From Corynebacterium sp. UBA2622 (lineage in GTDB: Bacteria; Actinomycetota; Actinomycetes; Mycobacteriales; Mycobacteriaceae), in the NCBI RefSeq assembly GCF_002339505.1, contig NZ_DDJO01000012.1:214857-278856 (forward strand): 64,000 nt of DNA. The letters run 5' to 3'. This document shows, piece after piece, positions 1-7,819 of this stretch. A model generated the notes under the pieces. It was not told the origin of the DNA and ran no database searches. It saw only the letters and a program-made list of their open reading frames with translations. Each line of letters starts with the position of its first letter. The first letter of the stretch is position 1. The position numbers and the translations under genes are program-made.

Positions 1-2033
1 CGGAGACCCTGAAGGACAAGCAGGTCTACTCCCTGGATCTCGGCTCCCTGGTTGCCGGCTCCCGCTACCGCGGTGACTTCGAGGAGCGCCTGAAGAAGGT
101 GCTGAAGGAGATCAACCAGCGCGGCGACATCATCCTGTTCATCGACGAGATCCACACCCTCGTGGGTGCCGGCGCGGCCGAAGGTGCGATTGACGCGGCT
201 TCACTGCTAAAGCCCAAGCTGGCACGTGGTGAGCTGCAGACGATCGGCGCCACGACGCTGGATGAATACCGCAAGCACATCGAGAAGGATGCCGCCCTCG
301 AGCGCCGCTTCCAGCCGGTGCAGGTTGACGAGCCCTCGGTGGAGGACACGATCTCCATCCTCAAGGGTCTGCGCGACCGCTACGAGGCGCACCACCGCGT
401 TTCCTACACCGACGACGCTCTCGCCGCCGCCGCGAACCTCTCGGACCGCTACATCAACGACCGGTTCCTGCCCGACAAGGCCGTCGACCTCCTCGACGAG
501 GCCGGTGCCCGCATGCGCATCAAGCGCATGACCGCCCCCGAGGGGCTGCGCGAGATTGACGAGCGCATTGCGGAGGTCCGCAAGGAGAAGGAAGCGGCCA
601 TCGACGCCCAGGACTTCGAGAAGGCCGCGGGTCTGCGCGACACCGAGCGCAAGCTCGGCGAGGAGCGCTCTGAGAAGGAGAAGCAGTGGCGTGACGGCGA
701 CCTCGAGGAGATTGCCGAGGTCGGGGACGAGCAGATCGCGGATGTGCTGGCCAACTGGACCGGCATCCCCGTGTTCAAACTCACCGAGTCCGAGTCCACG
801 CGTCTTCTCAGCATGGAACAGGAGCTGCACAAACGCATCATCGGCCAGGACGAGGCCGTGCGCGCCGTGTCCCGATCCATCCGCCGCACCCGCGCCGGCC
901 TGAAGGACCCGAAGCGTCCCTCCGGCTCCTTCATCTTCGCCGGCCCGTCCGGTGTGGGTAAGACGGAGCTGTCCAAGGCTCTCGCCGAGTTCCTCTTCGG
1001 CGACGAGGATTCCCTCATCCAGATCGACATGGGTGAGTTCCACGACCGCTTCACCGCCTCCCGACTCTTCGGTGCCCCTCCCGGATACGTCGGTTACGAG
1101 GAGGGCGGCCAGCTCACCGAAAAGGTGCGCCGCAAGCCGTTCTCGGTCGTGCTTTTCGACGAGATCGAGAAGGCGCACAAGGAGATCTACAACACGCTCC
1201 TCCAGGTGCTGGAGGAGGGCCACGTCACCGACGGTCAGGGTCGCGTCGTCGACTTCAAGAACACCGTTCTGATCTTCACCTCGAACCTGGGCACCAGCGA
1301 CATCTCCAAGGCGGTGGGTCTCGGTTTCTCCGGGAACACCGCAACGGATGCCGACGCGCAGTACGACAGGATGAAGAACAAGGTCAACGACGAGCTGAAG
1401 AAGCACTTCCGCCCCGAGTTCCTCAACCGCATCGACGAGATCGTCGTCTTCCGCCAGCTCACGCAGGAGGAGATCGTCCAGATGGTCGAGCTGCTCATCG
1501 GCCGGGTGGACAAGAACCTGGCGGCCCAGGACATGGGCATCGAGCTCACCGAGAAGGCGACCAACCTGCTCGCCCTGCGCGGCTTCGACCCCGTGCTCGG
1601 TGCCCGCCCGCTGCGCCGCACCATCCAGCGCGAGATCGAGGACGTTCTCTCCGAGAAGATCCTCTACGGCGAGATCGGTGCAGGCGAGATCGTCACCGTG
1701 GACGTAGAGAACTGGGACGGCGACGTGGAGGCCGCCCGCGCCGCACGCGGCAAGGCCGCCGAGGACGCGAAATTCACCTTCACCCCGAAGCCCAAGCCGC
1801 TTCCGCCGGAGACCTTCGACGTGGAGGAGGAAGAGGAGGTCCGCGACATCGAGCCGTCCCGCGAGGGAACCGCGCCCGAGGGTTCCTCCGACTACCCCGA
1901 TGCCCCGGAGGACTCCCTCGAGGGGGACCAGGTGGGCCCCGAGGATGAGCCCGCGGGCGGCGCCGTCACCGAGCGCAAGCCCGGCGACGGTGACGAGGGC
2001 ACCGGAACCGCCGGGGCAGGCCAGCCCCTCTAG
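1..2033 (+). CDS. clpC: ClpC AAA+ unfoldase, C-terminal part (5' end outside window)
   Basis: This is the unfoldase subunit of the ClpC-ClpP protease, a cytosolic AAA+ ring that feeds proteins to ClpP. The window enters the gene in the first ATPase domain; the reading frame is open from base 3 and about 676 residues are visible. The domain-1 Walker B (LFIDEIHTL), a UVR-type middle segment (DAQDFEKAAGLRD), the second Walker A (GPSGVGKTE) and Walker B (LFDEIEKAH) are all present and in order. The C-terminus carries an acidic Glu/Asp/Pro-rich tail of roughly 90 residues beyond the usual ClpC end, as some corynebacterial ClpC proteins do. A strong hairpin follows the stop. Identity is certain; only the N-terminal domain is missing because of the window edge. 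Confidence 0.97.
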   Translation, partial: ETLKDKQVYSLDLGSLVAGSRYRGDFEERLKKVLKEINQRGDIILFIDEIHTLVGAGAAEGAIDAASLLKPKLARGELQTIGATTLDEYRKHIEKDAALERRFQPVQVDEPSVEDTISILKGLRDRYEAHHRVSYTDDALAAAANLSDRYINDRFLPDKAVDLLDEAGARMRIKRMTAPEGLREIDERIAEVRKEKEAAIDAQDFEKAAGLRDTERKLGEERSEKEKQWRDGDLEEIAEVGDEQIADVLANWTGIPVFKLTESESTRLLSMEQELHKRIIGQDEAVRAVSRSIRRTRAGLKDPKRPSGSFIFAGPSGVGKTELSKALAEFLFGDEDSLIQIDMGEFHDRFTASRLFGAPPGYVGYEEGGQLTEKVRRKPFSVVLFDEIEKAHKEIYNTLLQVLEEGHVTDGQGRVVDFKNTVLIFTSNLGTSDISKAVGLGFSGNTATDADAQYDRMKNKVNDELKKHFRPEFLNRIDEIVVFRQLTQEEIVQMVELLIGRVDKNLAAQDMGIELTEKATNLLALRGFDPVLGARPLRRTIQREIEDVLSEKILYGEIGAGEIVTVDVENWDGDVEAARAARGKAAEDAKFTFTPKPKPLPPETFDVEEEEEVRDIEPSREGTAPEGSSDYPDAPEDSLEGDQVGPEDEPAGGAVTERKPGDGDEGTGTAGAGQPL

Positions 2034-2086
2034 GGCGGGCCCCGATGCCCGCCCACCCGGGCAGGGCACGCGCCCGCACTGAATGA

Positions 2087-2118
2087 AAGAGAGCCCAGCC
2101 GCGAGGCTGGGCTCTCTT
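2087..2118. terminator. Bidirectional intrinsic terminator between clpC and lipase
   Basis: Arms of 14 bp at 2087-2100 and 2105-2118 pair perfectly around a GCGA loop. The arms begin with AAGA and end with TCTT, so each strand ends in a short T-run. It sits between the convergent clpC and lipase genes and suits both. Confidence 0.85.
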
Positions 2119-2130
2119 CACGTTCCCGGC

Positions 2131-3468
2131 CTAAAACGTCCCGCAGTTGGACCCGGCCGGGACACCGGTGAATCGGTCCATCACCCACTGCATCGACGGC
2201 ACAGCCTGGGTGAAGATTCCCGTGGCATGGTTCACCCCGATCTTGATGCCGGGGGTGATGGACGGGATGTGCTCGTTGAGCAGGGATGCCGGCGCGCCTG
2301 CGGCGCAGTAGTCGCGCGCAAGTTGGATGGCCTGCGGGGTGGGTACCAGCTCATCGTTGCCGCCCGTGGATACGAGAACTGGGCTCGTGGGCACCCGTCG
2401 GCCGAGCTTCTGTGAATCGAAGATCTTCTGGATCACCGGTTCGCGCGCCACGATGTCGCCGACCGATTCACCGTTGGCGGTCAGGGTCCGGCTGTCGGTC
2501 AGGCCCCACCTCAGGGCGTCGTCGGGGATGCAGGAGTTCGCGGTCTGGGCAACGAAGGCGCGGCCCCGGTCGTTGAGCTGGGGTTCGACGATCTCGCGCA
2601 GCTCCGGGTAACGGTCGTACCAGCCGTTGAGTGCGTAACCTAGTACCGCGGTGATTCCGGACGCGTCCACGCCCTGCATGGTGGCCAGCAGGTCCGCCGG
2701 GGGAGCGCCGGCGAAGGTGCCCCGCAGGTTGATGTCCGCGCCGTAGGACGGCTGGAGCTCCGCCGCCGCGGCCGCCGCGCCGCCGCCCTGGGAGTAACCG
2801 TAGAACGCGACCGGGTCGCCCGCCGGAACGACGGCGCGGGCGGCGTCGATGAGCGCGTGGCCCTCCTCGTCGTTCAGGACGTAGGTGTGCGCGCCGGGCG
2901 TGCCGAGGCCGATGTAGTCGGCCACCACCACGCGCATCCCGAGCAGGGACGCGGCTTCGTAGCTGGCGAGCTCGTAGTTCACGCCGAGCGCGGGTACGAG
3001 GGTGTCGATCTGCGCCGTCATCCACGGTCCGCGGGAGGGGGCGCACGCGTCACCCGCGCCGCGGGTGCCGGGAGCGAAGACAACCGTCGGCACCGGCCCC
3101 GGCCCGCGCCACGGGTTGGCCGGCTCGATGACGAAACCGGAGGTGGCCACCGGGTCGCCGTGGACCGTGGTGGAGGTGTAGAGAATTTTCTCGGCGTAAC
3201 CGGGGAAATCCGGGCCGAGGATGTTCAGCAGGTGGGGAGCGGGTTGCGTCCGCAGGAGGCTTCCCGGGGCCCCGAGCTCGGCGACGGGGTCATCGTAGAA
3301 GGGGTCATAGCCCGCGATGGGGCTGTCGGTGGGGGTGGTGGCGGCGTGGGTGAGGCCGTCGGAAAGCTGCTGCGGGGTCGTCGAACTCTGTGCGGAGGCT
3401 GGCGCTGCGGCGCACACGGCGAGGGCCGCGGCCGCAATCATCGAGGTCAGGCGGGAAAATGCTGGCAT
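2131..3468 (-). CDS. Secreted lipase, LIP family
   Basis: This is a 445-residue secreted alpha/beta hydrolase of the secretory lipase family (PF03583 type), common in Corynebacterium and Mycobacterium, which probably hydrolyses acylglycerols or other acyl esters outside the cell. A Sec signal peptide with an Ala-rich core ends near ASAQS (about residue 27). The nucleophile elbow is GYSQGGG in the middle of the protein; the likely acid is in GGNDELV and the His in NHATGIF near the C-terminus. Several Cys suggest disulfides. The ATG has no ribosome binding site, but TAGTAT lies 7 bases upstream on the same strand, so the mRNA is probably leaderless. The substrate cannot be deduced. Confidence 0.88.
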   Translation of the reverse strand: MPAFSRLTSMIAAAALAVCAAAPASAQSSTTPQQLSDGLTHAATTPTDSPIAGYDPFYDDPVAELGAPGSLLRTQPAPHLLNILGPDFPGYAEKILYTSTTVHGDPVATSGFVIEPANPWRGPGPVPTVVFAPGTRGAGDACAPSRGPWMTAQIDTLVPALGVNYELASYEAASLLGMRVVVADYIGLGTPGAHTYVLNDEEGHALIDAARAVVPAGDPVAFYGYSQGGGAAAAAAELQPSYGADINLRGTFAGAPPADLLATMQGVDASGITAVLGYALNGWYDRYPELREIVEPQLNDRGRAFVAQTANSCIPDDALRWGLTDSRTLTANGESVGDIVAREPVIQKIFDSQKLGRRVPTSPVLVSTGGNDELVPTPQAIQLARDYCAAGAPASLLNEHIPSITPGIKIGVNHATGIFTQAVPSMQWVMDRFTGVPAGSNCGTF

Positions 3469-3482
3469 GCAAGGGATACTAC

Positions 3483-3501
3483 TAAGATTAGCCCGTCCAA
3501 A
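3483..3501. promoter_or_regulatory. Possible DtxR-type operator
   Basis: This 19-bp stretch between the divergent lipase and ZIP transporter genes matches the DtxR consensus (TTAGGTTAGSCTAACCTAA) at about 13 of 19 positions by my count. It would link the ZIP transporter to iron or manganese status. The match is imperfect and could be chance. Confidence 0.3.
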
Positions 3502-3521
3502 TACTTAGTTTGAGGAGCAGA

Positions 3522-4271
3522 ATGCACCACGACCCCGCTGCGATCGCCACGGCCTTCGTGGTCACCCTCCTGGCTGGCCTGTCGATGGGTCTCGGAGGGC
3601 TGCTTGTGGCGCTCAAACGCGAGCCGAGCAGGCGGTTCTTCGCCGCCGCGCTGGGTTTCGCGGCCGGGGTGATGCTCTACATCTCGCTGGGAGACCTCCT
3701 CGCGCACGGTTCGGAGGAGGCGTCCCCGGCCTCCGCGGTCGCCGCGTTCTTCGTGGGGCTCGCGGTCATCGCGCTTGTCGACGCCCTCGTGCCCCACGGC
3801 CGCCTCTCCTCGGGCGCGGGCGCGATGACGGCCCTGGCCTTTGCCCTGCACAACGTGCCCGAGGGGCTGGCCACGTTCCTCGCCACGCTGGAGGACCCCC
3901 ACGTCGGCGTGCCCATCGCCATTGCGGTGGCCCTGCACAACGTGCCCGCGGGCATCGCCGTCGCGGCCCCGATCCGGCACGCAACGGGGCGGAAGTGGCG
4001 CGCCGCCGGGTGGGCGACCGCCGTGGGTCTGGTTGGGCCGGCTGCCGCCGCGCTGGGTTACCTGCTCCTGGTGCAGTTCGTCTCCGGCACGGGCGCGGGC
4101 GTGAACTCCGGGCTCGTCCTCGCCGGTGTCGGCGGCGCCATGGTCTACATCGCGGTGTCCAAGCTCCTGCCGGAGGCCTACGACACCGACCACCGCGAGC
4201 TCGCCGGGTGGGGAGCCTTCGCCGGCATGGCCGTCATTGCCGTGGGTGTCCTGCTGCTCCACGAGCACTAG
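3522..4271 (+). CDS. ZIP family metal transporter
   Basis: This is a 249-residue inner-membrane protein of the ZIP (ZupT/GufA) family, which imports Zn2+, Fe2+ or Mn2+. Eight hydrophobic segments fit the ZIP fold. The two metal-site helices are recognisable as ALHNVPEG (about residue 108) and ALHNVPAG (about residue 138). In well-studied members both helices carry HNxPEG; here the second has Ala for Glu, which should alter the binuclear metal site. I chose ATG 3522 over TTG 3510 because AGGAG lies about five bases upstream. A short DtxR-like sequence precedes it. Substrate specificity is not deducible. Confidence 0.85.
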   Translation: MHHDPAAIATAFVVTLLAGLSMGLGGLLVALKREPSRRFFAAALGFAAGVMLYISLGDLLAHGSEEASPASAVAAFFVGLAVIALVDALVPHGRLSSGAGAMTALAFALHNVPEGLATFLATLEDPHVGVPIAIAVALHNVPAGIAVAAPIRHATGRKWRAAGWATAVGLVGPAAAALGYLLLVQFVSGTGAGVNSGLVLAGVGGAMVYIAVSKLLPEAYDTDHRELAGWGAFAGMAVIAVGVLLLHEH

Positions 4272-4301
4272 GCGGGCCCCGGCGCGCTAGACTTTCCTCC
4301 C

Positions 4302-4472
4302 ATGGGAATCCTCTACCGCGACAAGAAGAAGCTGGGCAAGAACTCCTGGCTCAACATTTCCAAGTCCGGCGCGTCCGTGTCCACGAAGATCGGGCCGGTC
4401 ACGCTGAACTCGCGCGGTGGTGTGTGGGTCAACCTCCCGGGCGGTGCCGCCTACCGCGGCAAGTGGAAGTAA
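4302..4472 (+). CDS. DUF4236 small protein
   Basis: This is a 56-residue basic protein, not credited to any longer frame. It has the DUF4236 pattern: a basic N-terminus (MGILYRDKKKLGK), then LNISKSGASVS, then a Gly-rich end with GGVWVNLPGG. Members are short beta-rich proteins of unknown role, found alone or at the start of larger proteins. Support for a real gene comes from the family pattern and from TAGACT eight bases before the ATG, the same leaderless-promoter arrangement as many neighbours. The following gene, mutY, is convergent and its stop overlaps this gene's end by about 20 bp. Function is unknown. Confidence 0.75.
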   Translation: MGILYRDKKKLGKNSWLNISKSGASVSTKIGPVTLNSRGGVWVNLPGGAAYRGKWK

Positions 4473-5314
4473 CCGGCGCTGTCCTGCGCGGCGAGCCCGT
4501 CGTCGAGAAGCGAGTAGAGCGCGCGGGAGAGCTGGGCCCGGTCGGCCCACACCGCGTCGACAGTTGAGCGCGGCACCGGTGCCTCCGCTTCGCGCAGCAC
4601 CTTCATGATCCGCCCGCGCACCTGGCGGTCCGTCCCCGCGAACTTCTGCACCTTTTTCCGGCGCAGTTCGTCCTCGCCCGGTGCCGGCATGCCCGCGGCA
4701 ACCCAGGCGCAGTCGGCCCTGAGCGGGCATTCCCCGCAGCGTGGGCTGACCGCGGTGCAGACGAGGGCGCCGAGCTCCATCAGGCCGGCGGAGAAGACGG
4801 GCCCGTCGGAGCGGGGGAGCAGAGCCGCCACGTCCGCGAGTTCGCTCCTGCGGGGCGCGGCCAGGAAATGCCCCTCGACGGCCCGGGTGTAGACGCGCCG
4901 CACGTTCGTGTCCACCACCGCGACGTTCGCACTGTACGCGAAGCACGCCACCGCCCGCGCGGTGTAGTCGCCGATGCCCGGCAGGGCGAGGAGATCGTCG
5001 ACATCCGACGGCACGGCCCCGCCATGCTTCCCGACGATCACCCGGGCGCACTCCAGCAGCCTCAACGCCCTGCGCGGGTACCCGAGCGTGCCCCACGCGC
5101 GCAGCACCTCCTCCGGTGAGGCCGCGGCGAAGGCTGCCGGGGTGGGCCAGCGCGCGATCCACTCCTCCCACACCGGAGCCACGCGCGCGACGGGAGTCTG
5201 GTGGCTCATCACCTCCGACAGCAGAATGCCCCACGGGGTCGTGCCGGGCGCGCGCCAGGGGAGATCGCGGGCGTTGCGCCGGAAATACTCGGTCACCTTG
5301 TCCTGTTGAATCAC
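4451..5314 (-). CDS. mutY: A/G-specific adenine DNA glycosylase MutY
   Basis: MutY removes adenine mispaired with 8-oxoguanine or G in base excision repair. The HhH-GPD core is clear: SEVMSHQTPV carries the catalytic Glu, ALPGIGDYTARAV is the helix-hairpin-helix, and VDTNV holds the catalytic Asp. The 4Fe-4S motif is C-x6-C-x2-C-x5-C (CTAVSPRCGECPLRADC). At 287 residues it is shorter than E. coli MutY and has a reduced C-terminal 8-oxoG-recognition domain, as in other actinobacteria. I prefer GTG 5314 because a TATTCT box lies 10 bases upstream. An ATG at 5338 is possible but would overlap the divergent carbonic anhydrase start and has no visible promoter. Confidence 0.93.
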   Translation of the reverse strand: MIQQDKVTEYFRRNARDLPWRAPGTTPWGILLSEVMSHQTPVARVAPVWEEWIARWPTPAAFAAASPEEVLRAWGTLGYPRRALRLLECARVIVGKHGGAVPSDVDDLLALPGIGDYTARAVACFAYSANVAVVDTNVRRVYTRAVEGHFLAAPRRSELADVAALLPRSDGPVFSAGLMELGALVCTAVSPRCGECPLRADCAWVAAGMPAPGEDELRRKKVQKFAGTDRQVRGRIMKVLREAEAPVPRSTVDAVWADRAQLSRALYSLLDDGLAAQDSAGYFHLPR

Positions 5315-5336
5315 AATAAATGCCAGAATAGTTGCC

Positions 5337-5945
5337 ATGATCACCGCAACCACACCCGCAGAAATCTGGGAGCAGCTCCTGGAGGGCAACGCCCGCTTCG
5401 CCGACGACTCCCTCAAGCGCCCCAACTCCGACCGCAACCGCCGCGAGGAGCTGCGCGGCGGCCAGGCCCCCGTCGCCGCCATCCTCTCCTGCTCCGATTC
5501 GCGGGTGCCCGTCGAGATGCTTTTCGACGCCGGGCTCGGCGACATCTTCGTCATCCGCACCGCCGGCGGCTGCGTCGACGCCGCTGTGTCCGGCTCGCTC
5601 GACTTCGCCGTCGACGCGCTGGGGGTCAACCTCGTGATCGTGCTCAGCCATGAGGGCTGCGGGGCGGTCGGCGCCGCAATCAAGGCCGTCGACGCGGCCG
5701 AGATCCCGCTCGGGCTGCAGCGGGTGTTCGTGGAAAAGATCGCCCCGAGCGTCATCGAGGCCCAGGCGCACGGCCGGCGGGAGAGCTCGGAGATTGAGAA
5801 GGCGCACGCGGGCATCACCGCCGAGCACCTGGTGGACCGCATCCCCGCCATCCAGGAGGGGCTGCGCGCGGGCACGCTGGGAGTTGTCGCCGCACGATAC
5901 CGCCTCGAGGACGGCCGCGTCGAGACCGTTTCGCGCCACTTCTAG
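5337..5945 (+). CDS. Beta-class carbonic anhydrase
   Basis: This cytosolic zinc enzyme of 202 residues interconverts CO2 and bicarbonate, supplying bicarbonate for carboxylases and purine synthesis. The zinc ligands and catalytic dyad are visible as CSDSR (Cys52, Asp54, Arg56) and HEGCG (His and Cys near residues 104-107), the beta-class signature. It corresponds by position to the mycobacterial gene next to mutY (CanB-like). Start ATG 5337 lies immediately beside the mutY coding region on the other strand; CAGAAT sits seven bases upstream, giving a probable leaderless promoter. Confidence 0.92.
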   Translation: MITATTPAEIWEQLLEGNARFADDSLKRPNSDRNRREELRGGQAPVAAILSCSDSRVPVEMLFDAGLGDIFVIRTAGGCVDAAVSGSLDFAVDALGVNLVIVLSHEGCGAVGAAIKAVDAAEIPLGLQRVFVEKIAPSVIEAQAHGRRESSEIEKAHAGITAEHLVDRIPAIQEGLRAGTLGVVAARYRLEDGRVETVSRHF

Positions 5946-5961
5946 CGCTAAGGTAAGCCCC

Positions 5962-6690
5962 GTGACGTACCATTCCCCAGACCCCCGGAAAGACCGCAGG
6001 CCGCTGCCACCCGAGATCTACCTGCGTCGCCGCGTCGCCGCGCTGGTGATCCTGCTCGTGCTCGCGATTCTTCTGGTGTGGGGAATGACCGCGGCCGCGA
6101 AGTCCGGTTCGCAGTCGGGGGCGGGGCAGACGACCTCCGCGCTGGAGAACATCACCACGGAGCCGACGGTGCCCGTTCCGGGTGAATCGACCTCCTCCAG
6201 CACCTCGGGCACGGCGACGACCACAGCAACGTCCGGGACGACCTCCCCTTCCGGCTCGACCACCGCGACGACCACCCCCAACGCGGCGGCCGACAAGAAG
6301 ACCTGCGAGCTGACGGACCTGGCGATCACCGCGCGCACGAACGCGCCGAGCTACGCCTCCGGTGAGCAGCCGACGTTCTACATGAGCGTGACCAACCCGA
6401 CCGCCGCGGACTGCACCATCGACCTGAGCAAGGACCAGCTGCGCTTCGAGGTCTACGACATGGCAACCAACCAGCGCGTCTGGTCGGACACGGACTGCCA
6501 CCCGGCCGTCGTCACCGGCGAGGAGAAGTTCCTGCCCAACAAGGCACGTGACTTCGAGGCGATCTGGTCGCGCAAGGACTCCGCGCCGGGGCACTGCTCC
6601 AGCCGCGCGGATGTGCCCGCCGGCTCCTACTACCTGCACGCCGTGATCGGCGACCACGCCTCGGACCCGGCGGACTTCACGCTGAGGTAG
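5962..6690 (+). CDS. Membrane-anchored Thr/Ser-rich protein (Rv3587c-like by position)
   Basis: This 242-residue protein has a basic cytoplasmic start, one membrane helix (about residues 29-45, VAALVILLVLAILLVWGM) and a long Thr/Ser/Pro linker. The outer domain of about 130 residues has four Cys that could form disulfides. It probably faces the cell wall. Position between carbonic anhydrase and disA matches a conserved mycobacterial membrane protein, but the function is unknown. GTG 5962 is chosen because TAAGGT lies seven bases upstream (leaderless). The longer frame extending 5' from 5650 runs antisense-like through the carbonic anhydrase gene and is rejected. Confidence 0.75.
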   Translation: MTYHSPDPRKDRRPLPPEIYLRRRVAALVILLVLAILLVWGMTAAAKSGSQSGAGQTTSALENITTEPTVPVPGESTSSSTSGTATTTATSGTTSPSGSTTATTTPNAAADKKTCELTDLAITARTNAPSYASGEQPTFYMSVTNPTAADCTIDLSKDQLRFEVYDMATNQRVWSDTDCHPAVVTGEEKFLPNKARDFEAIWSRKDSAPGHCSSRADVPAGSYYLHAVIGDHASDPADFTLR

Positions 6691-6712
6691 CCGGTTCCGG
6701 CGCGGTGGTACC

Positions 6713-7765
6713 TCAGGCGAAGCGCCGCAGCCCGTCGTAGATGTGGCGGGCCCACAACGGCGAAACGTTGTCGGCCGCCGCAATCTCGTCGAGCTCCGCA
6801 CCGACCAGGTTCGGCAGCTCCCCGAACGCCGACACGACCCGGTCCATGAGGAACTTCTGCACGCGCGGGATGCGCGAGAGTGCGCGGTAACCGCGGGGGA
6901 CCACGTCCTGCATGAGGTTCTCCTCCGTTGCGGGCAGCCCCAGCGCGCGGGCCAGGGCCGCCGCGTTGAGCAGCTGGGAGTCGGGCAGCTCACCGAGGCC
7001 CGCCATGACCTGCGCGATCTGCTCGTCGTCCGGGATGGTGTCGGCGGCGATGTAGTCGCGCACGAGCATCTCGATGTCGTCCACGGAACCCCGCAGCTCG
7101 GAGAGCTGGAGCGTCAGCTGGCGGGCGTCGACACCGAGCTCCACGATGTTCTCGTCCATGTCATGCGCGGCACGCTCGAGCATGATCTGGCGCTGCAGCA
7201 CGTTGAGCACGTCACTGACGGTTGCGTAGTTGTTCATCTCCGCGACGAAGAGGCGCTGGTTGGCCAGGTCCAGGCGGGAACGGTAGCGCTCGATGGTGGA
7301 AAGCGCCTGGTTGGCGCGCTGCATGAGCACGGTCGGCTCCTCGAGGAGGTGGCGCTGCCCCTCCGCGTAGAGGGTCAGGGTGTTCATGGAGGCCGAAACC
7401 GAGACCACCGGCACCCCCGTCTGCAGCGCGGTGCGCTCGGCCGCCCGGTGGCGGGTGCCGGACTCGACGGTCGGGTAAATCGGCGAGGGCACGAGCTGGA
7501 CGTTCGCGCGCAGGATGCGCTCCCCGTCCGCGGAGAGGATGACCGCACCGTCCATCTTGCACAACTCGCGCAGCAGGGTGGGCTGGAAGGGCACGTCGAA
7601 GGTGATACCGCCGTCGCACAGCTCGACCACCTCCGGACCGTCGCCGATGACGATCAGACCGCCCGTGTGTCCCCGCTGGATGCGCTCCAGGCCGTCGCGG
7701 AGGGGCGTGCCGGGCGCGAGGCGCTCCAGGGTTTCGTGCAGCTGGCGGGGGGCGGTTTCGGTCAT
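6713..7765 (-). CDS. disA: DNA integrity scanning diadenylate cyclase DisA
   Basis: DisA joins two ATP into the second messenger c-di-AMP and senses branched DNA. The 350-residue protein has the N-terminal DAC domain with the DGA motif (residues 72-74) and RHR motif (105-107), a coiled linker, and a C-terminal HhH DNA-binding region (RGYRALSRIPRV). It lies directly downstream of radA on the same strand, the order also seen in mycobacteria, where RadA is reported to affect DisA activity. TAGAAT eight bases before the ATG gives it its own likely leaderless promoter. Confidence 0.96.
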   Translation of the reverse strand: MTETAPRQLHETLERLAPGTPLRDGLERIQRGHTGGLIVIGDGPEVVELCDGGITFDVPFQPTLLRELCKMDGAVILSADGERILRANVQLVPSPIYPTVESGTRHRAAERTALQTGVPVVSVSASMNTLTLYAEGQRHLLEEPTVLMQRANQALSTIERYRSRLDLANQRLFVAEMNNYATVSDVLNVLQRQIMLERAAHDMDENIVELGVDARQLTLQLSELRGSVDDIEMLVRDYIAADTIPDDEQIAQVMAGLGELPDSQLLNAAALARALGLPATEENLMQDVVPRGYRALSRIPRVQKFLMDRVVSAFGELPNLVGAELDEIAAADNVSPLWARHIYDGLRRFA

Positions 7766-7819
7766 GGGATGACATTCTATCCGCCCGCGGGTGCGGTCCC
7801 TCGCCCGTAGGAGGACCGG

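Noticed and set aside
207..2069. A 620-codon minus-strand open frame opposite clpC
   Set aside because: It is a shadow of clpC: no known domain, low-complexity Leu/Gly/Val content typical of antisense frames in GC-rich genes.
4287..5939. A 550-codon minus-strand frame across mutY and carbonic anhydrase
   Set aside because: It runs through two confidently identified genes in another frame and has no domain of its own.
5650..5961. An N-terminal extension of the membrane-anchored protein upstream of GTG 5962
   Set aside because: The extension lies inside the carbonic anhydrase gene and is Arg-rich shadow sequence; a leaderless box supports 5962.
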